Source: Leucobacter komagatae
GTDB taxonomy: Bacteria; Actinomycetota; Actinomycetes; Actinomycetales; Microbacteriaceae
Assembly: GCF_000834055.1 (NCBI RefSeq)
Contig: NZ_JXSQ01000013.1
Location: 1-64,000, forward strand
Length of the DNA: 64,000 nt
Direction: 5' to 3'
Part shown: piece after piece, positions 45,110-54,407 of the stretch
Layout: every line of letters starts with the position of its first letter
Numbering within the stretch: position 1 is the first letter of the stretch
Translations under genes and position numbers: made by a program
Notes under the pieces: model-generated
The model's database searches: none
What the model was told of the DNA's origin: nothing
Seen by the model: only the letters and a program-made list of their open reading frames with translations

Positions 45110-45155
45110 AGCAACGCCGCGCCGGCAGAACTGTGTCTGCCGGTGCGGCGTTGCT
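45110..45155 (-). terminator. Terminator of the DUF3100 operon
   Basis: AGCAACGCCGCGCCGGCAGA pairs with TCTGCCGGTGCGGCGTTGCT with a single mismatch and a six-base loop. It lies 25-70 bases after the last gene of the RpiR-to-DUF3100 operon. Confidence 0.85.
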
Positions 45156-45179
45156 TCTCGCTGTGTCTATCCGGGCGCG

Positions 45180-46550
45180 CTAGCCCCAGAAGCCGAGGGA
45201 GAACTCGGCGATGATTGTCGAGAGCAGGAACGAGGCGGTGATCGCAACGAGCCCGACCGGGATAATCTTCCAGCCAATGCTCTTGAGCATCGGAACGTCC
45301 TTGCCGAGCGAGAGGCCCGCGAGCGTCAGCATCACGGTCGCGATCGACAGCACGTCGATCGCGCCGACCTGCGCGGCCATCCACTCCCCGCCGAAGAACC
45401 ACGGGCTCGAGAGGTACGCGCCGAGTGTGGTGATCCAAATGACTGAGGGGAGCACTCGAGTGACTTTACCAAGCCAGATTCCCAGAAGCGTGAGCCCGAT
45501 GAGCACACCGTACCCGGCGAGGACTTGCCAGCTAAAGCCCTTCGCGGCAATCATCGCCGTCACTAGCCCGAGAACGGTGATGATTGGGATACTCAGCCGC
45601 AGCGGGACTGACACCGTAGACGTCGCGGATTCAATGGCCGTTACGAGGGTCCGGTTCTGCTCTGCCTCCGCTGCGTCGAGCGTTCCGGCTGCGGCCGCGG
45701 TCCGGGCGCGCTCGGCCTGTGCCTCAGCGTCTGCGATTTCCTGCTTGTGCTTGCCGCGGGTGAGGAAGTGGTAGAACTTATCAGCGAGCGGCAGTGCGAG
45801 CCAGATGCCAACGTAGACGCCGAGCAGGGTCGTGATGAGGTTCGACACCGATGCGATCGCGAAGATCTCGTCAGCCTGCGCGGGGTAGGCGTCGGCGATG
45901 ACGCCAGCGGAGGCTGCCATCATCGATCCGCTTCCGACACCAGCACCCATTGCGAGTGCGAGCGGATCGAAGATGCCCCAGTTCGTCACAAGCGAGGTGA
46001 GGAGCGTGATGAACACGGCACCGAAGAGGGTGCCGAAGACGTACATCGAGAGCACGCCGCGGTACTGGTGCGAGTCGGGGCCGTACTTCTCTGACACGAT
46101 CGCAAACGACGGCTCGCGGTCGAGCGAGAACGTCGCGCCAATCGTTGAGGTGCCCATGCGCAGCAACACGGCGAGCGGCAGCGCGAGTGCCACGGTGCCG
46201 AGCAGGTGTCCGATCTCCTGGAGCAGCAGCGCGGGGCCCGCGTTGACAAGCAGCATGAGGTTGGGGCCGATGTTGAACGCGAGGCGCGCGACGAGCACGA
46301 GCACCGTCACGGAGACGAGCGCGGAGGCCGCCTTCTGCAGGTCGATGCCGAGCGGCTTGAACTTCTGCACCGAGATCAGCAGGCCGGCGATCAGCCCCCA
46401 CACCATCGGGAAGATCACGATGGAGCCGATACCAACGTTGATGTTCAGCGCACCCGCAAATTGCATCACCCCCGCGACGGCGAGCGCGAGGAGCGCAATG
46501 GGAAGGGTTTCTTGTTTGCCGACCACTGGGGCAACTGCTTTGACGCTCAC
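45180..46550 (-). CDS. DUF3100 multi-pass membrane protein (transporter-like)
   Basis: The 456-residue protein has about eleven hydrophobic segments. A charged Ala/Glu/Lys-rich insertion (HKQEIADAEAQAERA) at about 265-295 splits it in two halves. GPDSHQYRGVLSMYVFGTLFGAVF and AMGAGVGSGSMMAASAG are recognisable DUF3100 segments. It has the look of a secondary transporter with two repeats, but no substrate is known. It is the last gene of a five-gene set with an M20 hydrolase 27 bases upstream, so it probably imports the substrate that enzyme hydrolyses. Confidence 0.82.
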   Translation of the reverse strand: MSVKAVAPVVGKQETLPIALLALAVAGVMQFAGALNINVGIGSIVIFPMVWGLIAGLLISVQKFKPLGIDLQKAASALVSVTVLVLVARLAFNIGPNLMLLVNAGPALLLQEIGHLLGTVALALPLAVLLRMGTSTIGATFSLDREPSFAIVSEKYGPDSHQYRGVLSMYVFGTLFGAVFITLLTSLVTNWGIFDPLALAMGAGVGSGSMMAASAGVIADAYPAQADEIFAIASVSNLITTLLGVYVGIWLALPLADKFYHFLTRGKHKQEIADAEAQAERARTAAAAGTLDAAEAEQNRTLVTAIESATSTVSVPLRLSIPIITVLGLVTAMIAAKGFSWQVLAGYGVLIGLTLLGIWLGKVTRVLPSVIWITTLGAYLSSPWFFGGEWMAAQVGAIDVLSIATVMLTLAGLSLGKDVPMLKSIGWKIIPVGLVAITASFLLSTIIAEFSLGFWG

Positions 46551-46577
46551 TGTGGTCCTTTCTTGTGGGTTAGTTGG

Positions 46578-47783
46578 TTATTCAGAGTGAAAGGCGGACT
46601 GCAACAGCCGGTCGCGCGTTGCTCCGGGTGCCGCGGCGCCCGCCGCGGTCCATGCGAGCCCGATCGCGCCGTCGCGCATCGCGCGGTAGGCCTCGGGCGT
46701 GTTCGCAAACGCGGCGAACTCGTGGGTGTGGATCGGTGCCGTGGCTCCCGGCAGGCTGAACCACGGGTGCAGCGAGGGAATGACCTGGCTGACATTGCCC
46801 ATGTCTGTCGACCCGCCGCTCACGCCGGCGGATGGCGTCGTGTCGTAGCCGAGCGCGGCCATCGCGCTCGTCCACGAAGCGGCGAGCGCGTCGTCCTGGA
46901 TCAGCGGCTCGTAGAGCGGTTCCGTTTCGCTGATCTCGAGCACGGTTCCCGTCGCGACGGCCGCCCCCTCGAAGCATGCCCTGACGCGCTCGAGGAGCGC
47001 GAGGTAGGCGTCGAGTTCGAACGCGCGGCACTCGAACTCGACGACCGCGCGGTCCGGGATGATGTTCGTGACCTCACCAGCCTCGCGGGTAACCAGGGCG
47101 ATGCGCTCGTCGCCGCGGATCTGCTGCCGCAGCAGCCCGATGGCCACGTGCGAGAGCACCGCTGCATCGGCGGCGTTCACGGCGAGGTGAGGGGCGGCGG
47201 CCGCGTGCGCGGACTTGCCGGAGAACACCGCGCGGAAGCGCCCAACGGCCTGCGCGCTCGTGCCGGTCGGGTTGTAACTCATGCCGTCCTGCACTGGGTG
47301 CAGCATGAGCGCGAGGTGCGCGCCGTCGAAGGCGCCGCGTTCGAGCAGCACGGACTTGCCGCCGCCGTGCTCCTCCGCTGGGGTGCCGATCGCGCGGACG
47401 GTGATCCCGAGCTCGTCGGCGACGGGCGCGAGTGCGAGCGCCGCGGCAACCGAAGTACCGGCGATGAGGTTGTGCCCGCAGGCGTGGCCGATGCCAGGGA
47501 GGGCGTCGTACTCGACGCAGAGCACGACCTCGAGCGGGCCGCTGCCGGCGCGCGCTTCGAAGGCGGTGTCGAGGCCGCCGACGCCGCGGTCGACTGCGAA
47601 GCCGCCGGACTCGAGGAGCGCAGCGATCGCCTTGGCTGAGCGGTGCTCCTCGAAGGCGAGCTCAGGGTTCGCGTGCAGTTCGCGCGCGAGGGCCTCGACC
47701 CTGTCGTGCCATTCATCGACCCCCGCGGCAATTGCGCGGCGAACGCTGTCTGGTTCAGCCCCCGTGGTGATATCCGTAGTCAT
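46578..47783 (-). CDS. M20 (AbgB/HipO-like) amidohydrolase
   Basis: The 401-residue metallohydrolase has an M20D signature: LHANPELAFEEHRSA at about 37-50, GIGHACGHNLIAG with H100-A-C-G-H104, a later TPAEEHGGGKSVLL with the catalytic Glu, and the dimerisation lid. The family removes acyl or aryl groups from amino acids (aminobenzoyl-glutamate, N-acyl- or indoleacetyl-amino acids). It sits between the aldehyde dehydrogenase and DUF3100 genes (21 and 27 bases), and probably starts catabolism of the imported conjugate. Confidence 0.9.
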   Translation of the reverse strand: MTTDITTGAEPDSVRRAIAAGVDEWHDRVEALARELHANPELAFEEHRSAKAIAALLESGGFAVDRGVGGLDTAFEARAGSGPLEVVLCVEYDALPGIGHACGHNLIAGTSVAAALALAPVADELGITVRAIGTPAEEHGGGKSVLLERGAFDGAHLALMLHPVQDGMSYNPTGTSAQAVGRFRAVFSGKSAHAAAAPHLAVNAADAAVLSHVAIGLLRQQIRGDERIALVTREAGEVTNIIPDRAVVEFECRAFELDAYLALLERVRACFEGAAVATGTVLEISETEPLYEPLIQDDALAASWTSAMAALGYDTTPSAGVSGGSTDMGNVSQVIPSLHPWFSLPGATAPIHTHEFAAFANTPEAYRAMRDGAIGLAWTAAGAAAPGATRDRLLQSAFHSE

Positions 47784-47804
47784 CCTGTGCTTCCCCCTCT
47801 CCTA

Positions 47805-49343
47805 CTAGTAACTCAGCGACGGGAATGGCGCGCCCGTCGCCTGGGTCGGAACCCAGACGGCCTTCGGCTGCGTGTATTCGTCGACGAACCCGGGGCCAGA
47901 TGACCTGCCCTGCCCCGAGTCGCCGAAGCCGCCAAACGGCACGGCGACGTGGATCGTCTTGTAGGAGTTCACCCAGAACGTGCCTGCCCGAACGGCGCGT
48001 GCGACGTAGTGCGCGCGCGACACGTTCTCGGTCCACACGGCGCCCGCGAGGCCGAAGCGTGTCGCGTTTGCACGCGCGATGGCCTCCTCTTCGGTGTCGA
48101 ATACGTCGGCGCCGACGACGGGGCCGAACACCTCAGTCGTCTCGAGCGTGTTCGAGGGGGTGACCCCGTCGAGCAGCGTCGGGAGCACCCAGTTGCCGCC
48201 CGCGAGGGCTGCACCGGTGACGGCTGCCGGCAGCGTGTCAGAGGTCACGCGGCGGGCACCGTCGCCGATGCCGCGCTCGATGAGCGAGCGCACGGTGTCG
48301 TACTGCGGCCGGGTGATGATGGGCCCGATCTCGGTGGTTGGATCGAGCGGATCACCGATCCGCAGCTTCGCGGCCTTCTCGCTGACGAGCGCGATGAACT
48401 CCTCGTGGACGTCTCGCTGCACGAGGAGCCGTGAGCCCGCGACGCACGATTGCCCGGCCCCGGAGAACACGGCCGAGATCGCACCGTCGGCCGCGCGCTC
48501 GAGGTTCGCGTCGGCGAAGACGATGTTCGCGCTCTTGCCGCCGAGCTCGAGCACGGTCGGGATGCCGACCTGCGCTGTCGCGACGCCGACGCGCCTGCCC
48601 GTCGGGACGGAGCCGATGAACGACACCTTGCCGACACGCTCGTCGGTCGTGACCGCCGAGCCGACTGTCGCCCCGAGCCCGACGGCGACGTTGAAGACGC
48701 CGTCGGGAAGGCCTGCCTCGTGGGCGATCTGCGCGAGCCGCACCGTCGAGAGCGGGGTGAACTCGCTCGGCTTGAGCACGATCGCGTTGCCGGCGGCGAG
48801 CGGCGCGGCCGAGTTCCAGCCTGCCGTGAACAGCGGGGCGTTCCACGGAGTCACCGCGACGACGACGCCGTAGGGTACGCGCTCGGTGTACGTGTGCCAG
48901 TTACCGGGGACGGGGATCGTCTCCCCCATGAGCTTGTCTGCCCAGCCCGCGTAGTAGCCGAACATTTCGACGACCTTCGTCGCCTCGGCACGCGCGTCGC
49001 GGAGGGTCTTGCCGGTCGTCGCGGACTCGAGGAAGGCGAGTTCCTCGATGTGTGACTCAACGGCGGCCGACACGCGTCGGAGGATCGCCGCGCGCTCGAA
49101 CGCGTCGAGCGCGCCCCAGGTCGCGGCGCCCCGGCGTGCACTCTCGAGCACCGCGTCGGCGCCGTCAGCGCCAGCGTCGCCGTAGCTCGCGAAGCGCTCG
49201 CCCGTCGCCGCGACGACGAGGTCGACCGTCGCGCCCGATCCGGTGACGATGGCGCCGTCGACGAACGAGCCGATGCGTCCGCCGAGCGAGCTGTTCACCG
49301 CTGCCTGCGCGGTCTCGGCCGAGGAAGTGTGGTGAGTGGTCAT
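47805..49343 (-). CDS. Aldehyde dehydrogenase in the RpiR/DUF3100 operon
   Basis: The 512-residue protein is a classical ALDH: VTPWNAPLFTAGWNSAAPLA, LELGGKSANIVF with the general-base Glu at about 266, and GAGQSCVAGSRL with the nucleophile Cys300. PFGGFGDSGQGRSSG and the C-terminal EYTQPKAVWVP are typical. It would oxidise an aldehyde released during breakdown of the unknown substrate. It starts 2 bases before the dehydrogenase stop of the preceding gene ends, and the next gene follows after 21 bases. Confidence 0.92.
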   Translation of the reverse strand: MTTHHTSSAETAQAAVNSSLGGRIGSFVDGAIVTGSGATVDLVVAATGERFASYGDAGADGADAVLESARRGAATWGALDAFERAAILRRVSAAVESHIEELAFLESATTGKTLRDARAEATKVVEMFGYYAGWADKLMGETIPVPGNWHTYTERVPYGVVVAVTPWNAPLFTAGWNSAAPLAAGNAIVLKPSEFTPLSTVRLAQIAHEAGLPDGVFNVAVGLGATVGSAVTTDERVGKVSFIGSVPTGRRVGVATAQVGIPTVLELGGKSANIVFADANLERAADGAISAVFSGAGQSCVAGSRLLVQRDVHEEFIALVSEKAAKLRIGDPLDPTTEIGPIITRPQYDTVRSLIERGIGDGARRVTSDTLPAAVTGAALAGGNWVLPTLLDGVTPSNTLETTEVFGPVVGADVFDTEEEAIARANATRFGLAGAVWTENVSRAHYVARAVRAGTFWVNSYKTIHVAVPFGGFGDSGQGRSSGPGFVDEYTQPKAVWVPTQATGAPFPSLSY

Positions 49344-49345
49344 GA

Positions 49346-50257
49346 TTACTCCTGCGTCTTCTCCGCGGCGTCCCCGCGGCTCTGTGCCTGATTCGTGACC
49401 GCGGGCGCAACAGTGCGCGCGATCTCGGTGAAGTCAGCTGTCGCGCCGAGCTCGGCGAGCGAGCGCTGCCAGAGCGCGCTGCTGGCGCGGAGCAACTCGG
49501 GGGTCTCCCCAACCTCTGCGGCGATGTCCATGGCGAGGCTGACGTCGCGGGCCATGAGTCCCATAGAGAAGCCCGAATCGTGGGTTCCGCTGAGCACCCA
49601 GTCGGGGTACATCGCGCTAGACACCTTGCTCGCGCCCGAAGCGCCTGAAACGCCGGCTGCCGCAGCGGCTGGGTCGACGCCCCACGCCTCCGCAACCGCG
49701 AGCGCCTCGCCAACGGTCGCGAGGTTGACCGCAGCGAGCGCGTTGTTGATGAGCTTGACGACGTTGCCAGCCCCGGCAGCACCGAGGTGCTGGAATTGCC
49801 CGGAGGTGAGCGCCTCCAGTGCGGGGGTCACGGCTTCAACCGCCCGGTCAGTGCCGCCGACGAACGCGCTGAGTCTGCCGGTCGCCGCTCCCGCGCGGCC
49901 GCCGGAGACGGGCGCGTCAACGAACGCGGATCCGGTTGCCTCGGCGAGCTCGGACATCTCCCTGCTCGTCGCGGGTTCAGAGGTCGTGGTGTCGACGATT
50001 CCGCAGGTCACCCCACCCGCGAGCAGCGCCGGCACTGTCGATCGGACGAGCGCGGCGTTCGGGAGCGACAGCACTGCGTAGTCGACCTCGCCGATGCCCT
50101 CGAGGGCATCAACGGCGCGAATTCCAAGCGCCGTCGCTGCGTCGCGCGCCACCGGTGAGGGGTCAAAGCCCGTGACGCTCCAGCCACTCGTGTGCAGCGT
50201 TGCCGCCATTGCGCCGCCCATGGCGCCGAGGCCGATAACTGCGATTCGTTTTTGCAT
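49346..50257 (-). CDS. Beta-hydroxyacid dehydrogenase (HIBADH/GarR type)
   Basis: The 303-residue Rossmann protein has GLGAMGGAMAATLHTSGWSV, VDAPVSGGRAGAATGRL at about 120, and GNVVKLINNALAAVNLATVGEAL with the catalytic Lys. This is the 3-hydroxyisobutyrate / tartronate semialdehyde reductase family. Substrate cannot be fixed; it oxidises a beta-hydroxyacid with NAD(P). It is 36 bases after the RpiR gene and 2 bases before the aldehyde dehydrogenase, so it is part of the same operon. Confidence 0.9.
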   Translation of the reverse strand: MQKRIAVIGLGAMGGAMAATLHTSGWSVTGFDPSPVARDAATALGIRAVDALEGIGEVDYAVLSLPNAALVRSTVPALLAGGVTCGIVDTTTSEPATSREMSELAEATGSAFVDAPVSGGRAGAATGRLSAFVGGTDRAVEAVTPALEALTSGQFQHLGAAGAGNVVKLINNALAAVNLATVGEALAVAEAWGVDPAAAAAGVSGASGASKVSSAMYPDWVLSGTHDSGFSMGLMARDVSLAMDIAAEVGETPELLRASSALWQRSLAELGATADFTEIARTVAPAVTNQAQSRGDAAEKTQE

Positions 50258-50293
50258 GATTCCTTCCGATGGGGTGAACGAGTGATGCGTTCG

Positions 50294-51160
50294 TTAGTCG
50301 AGGTAGATGTCGAGGTCTTTCCAAAGCAGTTGCGTGCGCCGAAGCGCTTTCCTGCTGCGCTCGGGGTGTGCCGCTTCCATGCCTGCGAGCAAGCCATAGA
50401 CGAGCGACGTTGTCGCCGTGATCGATTGGAAGAACGAGACACCCTCCGACGGCACGATCAGCACGTGGTCAGCGATCTCCGACAGGAGGCCGCGCCTCAT
50501 ATCGGTGATGACGAGTACACGCGCTCCAGCCGCACGTGCGGCTGCTGCGGCACCCCGTAGCTGTCCAATCGTGCGCCAGAGGTTGATGATGACGACGACG
50601 TCACCCTCACCAACGTCATTCATCGCGCTCGCGATATGGACGCTGCCGCGGCCCTCGTGGGAGATGTTGTACCCCATCGTCTTACCGAGGTGAGCGAGCA
50701 CGGTCGCGGGACCGGCAAAAGAACCGAGACCAAACACGAGAATCCGTGTCGCGCCCGCGAGTAGCTCAACCGCAGCCTCAGCGTCAGCCTCGGAGTTCGA
50801 CTCGCCTGCGTGTCTGAGGTTCGCGATATCGCGTTCGAGCGCCTGGTGCAGGGGCGAGTGGTAAGGACCGTGCTCAATCAGCGTGTCCTCCGTCGAGATG
50901 CTCGTGAGATAGAGCGAACGCAGCTCTCGCTGGAGGTCGGGCCAGCCGCGATAGCCAAGGGCCTGCGCGGTCCGCACAACCGTTGAATTGTTGACGCCTG
51001 CACGTCTGGCAACCTCGGCGGTGTCTGCAAACGCGATCATCTGCGGGTTGTGGCTCAGCGCTTCGGCGACGCGGCGCTGAGATTTCGTCAGGCTCGCCAT
51101 GTTGAGAATGTCGGCGAAGAGCCCTTCGTGGCCAGCGCTCGACGAGGTGTCATTGGTCAT
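50294..51160 (-). CDS. MurR/RpiR-family regulator
   Basis: I start at ATG 51160 with AAGGGAG before it, 288 residues. The N-terminal helix-turn-helix (SQRRVAEALSHNP, TAEVARRAGVNNSTVVRTAQALG) and a C-terminal SIS sugar-phosphate domain (ILVFGLGSFAGPATVLAHLGKTMGY, VVIINLWRTIGQLRGAAAAARAAGARVLVITD) are clear. It is the first gene of the operon and probably its local regulator. An SIS domain usually senses a phosphorylated sugar or aminosugar, although the enzymes below do not clearly handle one. Confidence 0.9.
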   Translation of the reverse strand: MTNDTSSSAGHEGLFADILNMASLTKSQRRVAEALSHNPQMIAFADTAEVARRAGVNNSTVVRTAQALGYRGWPDLQRELRSLYLTSISTEDTLIEHGPYHSPLHQALERDIANLRHAGESNSEADAEAAVELLAGATRILVFGLGSFAGPATVLAHLGKTMGYNISHEGRGSVHIASAMNDVGEGDVVVIINLWRTIGQLRGAAAAARAAGARVLVITDMRRGLLSEIADHVLIVPSEGVSFFQSITATTSLVYGLLAGMEAAHPERSRKALRRTQLLWKDLDIYLD

Positions 51161-51192
51161 GTCGCCCCACTCCCTTGTGATCGAAAGAACGT

Positions 51193-51231
51193 CTGCAACC
51201 AATATTGCAGAACCTCCTTCCACAATGTCAA
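51193..51231 (-). promoter_or_regulatory. Promoter and operator of the RpiR operon
   Basis: On the minus strand TTGACA (51231-51226) and CAATAT (51207-51202) are spaced by 18 bases, a good housekeeping promoter. CTGCAA-N6-TTGCAG (51193-51210) is a perfect inverted repeat overlapping the -10 and is the likely operator for autoregulation. Confidence 0.65.
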
Positions 51232-51319
51232 GTGCAGAACGTTTCTCGGGGGCGACATAATCGCTCAGATCAGCTAACATCGCCTCTAGGAGATGAGTCA
51301 CGAGCGAAGGAGAGCGGGA

Positions 51320-52315
51320 ATGGGAACCGGACACAACCACGATCACGGCGTCAGCGGTGTGCAGACAGCGACGGGAAGCCACAGGAGGCGACTCATCGTC
51401 GTCCTCGCCATCTATGCGAGCATCATCCTTGCCCAGGTTGTCGGAGCGTGGATTACCAACAGCCTCGCGTTGGCTGCCGAGGCCATGCACATGGCTGTCG
51501 ACGCAAGCGGGATCCTCATCGCACTGATCGCCACCCTGCTCGCAACAAAGGCCGCAAGCGCAAAACGCAGCTACGGTCTCATGCGAGCGGAGATCGTAGC
51601 CGTACTCATCAACTGCCTGTTGCTCTTCGGCCTCGGCGGCTTCATTCTGTTTGAGGCGGTTGAGCGGTGGTTCAACCCGAGCGAAGTCGCTGGCGGCGGC
51701 GTCATCGTGTTCGCGGTGATCGGTCTTGCGGGAGCAGCTGCCTCGCTCGTGATCCTCAACCGTGGCGCGAAAGAGAGCCTGAACGTGAAGGCTGCGTTCC
51801 TCGAGGTCATGAGCGACGGCATTGGCGCGGCGGCGATCATCGTGTCAGGCATCCTCAACGTCACGCTCGGATGGAACCAAGGGGACGCCCTCGCTGCCGC
51901 CGCCATCGGCGTGATTATTCTGCCCCGAGCGTTCATGCTGCTCAAGCAGGCGGTGAACCTCATCATGCAGGGCGTACCCAATGGCATTGATCTCGAAGAG
52001 GTTCGCGAATCGATCGTCGACACCGAGGGTGTCGAAGCCGTGCACAGTCTGCACGTCTGGGGACTCACCAGCGGCGTTTCTGTGATGTCCGCCCACATCG
52101 TTCCGACGGACACCGCGACCGACGCCGGTGACCACCCACGCATGCTTGACGAGCTCACACTCGTCATGCGGGAGCGATTCGGCATCGAGCACTGCACATT
52201 CCAGTTCGAAGAGCTCGCGCACCTCGACCACGAGGGCCTCATGCACCGCGACCTCGCCGGGCTATCGCCAACCCCGTCGGTAAGCGGTGGTCAGCATGTT
52301 GGTCACAGCCATTGA
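51320..52315 (+). CDS. Cation diffusion facilitator transporter with altered metal site
   Basis: From ATG 51320 (GAAGGAG before it) the protein is 331 residues. Six hydrophobic helices are followed by a C-terminal cytoplasmic ferredoxin-like domain (VHSLHVWGLTSGVSVMSAHI). Histidines occur at both ends (HNHDHG, HVGHSH). The TM2 metal pair is H57-x3-D61 (HMAVD), but the TM5 pair is E162-x3-D166 (EVMSD) where zinc CDFs have H-x3-D. It should export a divalent metal, by family zinc, cadmium or cobalt; the Glu makes the metal uncertain. An ArsR sensor gene lies 122 bases downstream. Confidence 0.88.
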   Translation: MGTGHNHDHGVSGVQTATGSHRRRLIVVLAIYASIILAQVVGAWITNSLALAAEAMHMAVDASGILIALIATLLATKAASAKRSYGLMRAEIVAVLINCLLLFGLGGFILFEAVERWFNPSEVAGGGVIVFAVIGLAGAAASLVILNRGAKESLNVKAAFLEVMSDGIGAAAIIVSGILNVTLGWNQGDALAAAAIGVIILPRAFMLLKQAVNLIMQGVPNGIDLEEVRESIVDTEGVEAVHSLHVWGLTSGVSVMSAHIVPTDTATDAGDHPRMLDELTLVMRERFGIEHCTFQFEELAHLDHEGLMHRDLAGLSPTPSVSGGQHVGHSH

Positions 52316-52426
52316 GCGCGGGGCGTTCGCCAGCCGGGGCAGCCGGCCCGGCCGGGCAAGCCAGGCCTGCCCGAACGCGGCGGACCCGCCAGCAGCACCT
52401 CAGGGACGATGAACACGGCGAGCAGT

Positions 52427-52445
52427 ATCATCGAGAAATGATGAT
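52427..52445. promoter_or_regulatory. Inverted repeat at the ArsR gene start
   Basis: ATCATC (52427-52432) and GATGAT (52440-52445) flank the start codon. TATCAT (52426-52431) is a good -10, so transcription would start near 52438 and the mRNA may be leaderless, with the regulator able to bind its own start. Confidence 0.45.
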
Positions 52446-52824
52446 GAACGCGAATCGGGCAGAGGGTAGCGAGCGAGCGGCCGAGCTTGAGGCGCTCGTC
52501 CCTGCAACCTGTCTCTTCCATAGCTTCAGCGATCCGTCTCGACTCGTGATCCTCCAGCATCTCCAGCTTGGGGAGCACAGGGTCGTCGACCTCACCGAGC
52601 ATCTCGGCCTGTCCCAGAGCACCGTCTCAAAGCACCTCGCTCGGCTTAAGGACGCGGGCCTCGTGGCCTCGCGCCCAGAGGGAAGAGCTTCCGTGTACTC
52701 GCTGCAGCATGCCGAGGCACTCACCGAGCTCCTGGCCGCGGCAGAAAAGCTGCTCGCCCTCACTGGCGACGCGGTGCAACTCTGCCCCGTACACGGACCA
52801 AGGGCCGCCGCGAAATCAGAGTGA
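52438..52824 (+). CDS. ArsR/SmtB-family metal sensor
   Basis: The 128-residue winged-helix protein can start at any of three tandem ATG codons (52438, 52441, 52444). The HTH core is SDPSRLVILQHLQLGEHRVV, LTEHLGLSQSTVSKHLARLKDAGLV and the wing RPEGRASVYSL. Cys25 and His28 (CLFH) near the N-terminus and Cys-Pro-Val-His (CPVH) near the C-terminus could form a metal site across the dimer. It probably derepresses the cation exporter upstream. The gene lies after, not before, its presumed target. Confidence 0.85.
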   Translation: MMMNANRAEGSERAAELEALVPATCLFHSFSDPSRLVILQHLQLGEHRVVDLTEHLGLSQSTVSKHLARLKDAGLVASRPEGRASVYSLQHAEALTELLAAAEKLLALTGDAVQLCPVHGPRAAAKSE

Positions 52825-52847
52825 TCTGATTCGCAGGCGGCCCTTGG
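52798..52847. terminator. Bidirectional hairpin overlapping the ArsR stop
   Basis: CCAAGGGCCGCC...GGCGGCCCTTGG with an inner GCGAAATCAGA/TCTGATTCGC stem makes about 22 pairs with one bulge. It spans the ArsR stop and ends 20 bases before the converging guaB stop, serving both genes. Confidence 0.8.
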
Positions 52848-52866
52848 CCATTGCCCGAAGCGGCGA

Positions 52867-54378
<1,512 letters not shown>

Positions 54379-54407
54379 TTAATGCTCGTGGCGTCGACGG
54401 AGAGTTA

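Noticed and set aside
45086-45183. Short plus-strand open frame over the DUF3100 terminator
   Set aside because: The sequence is fully explained by the terminator hairpin.
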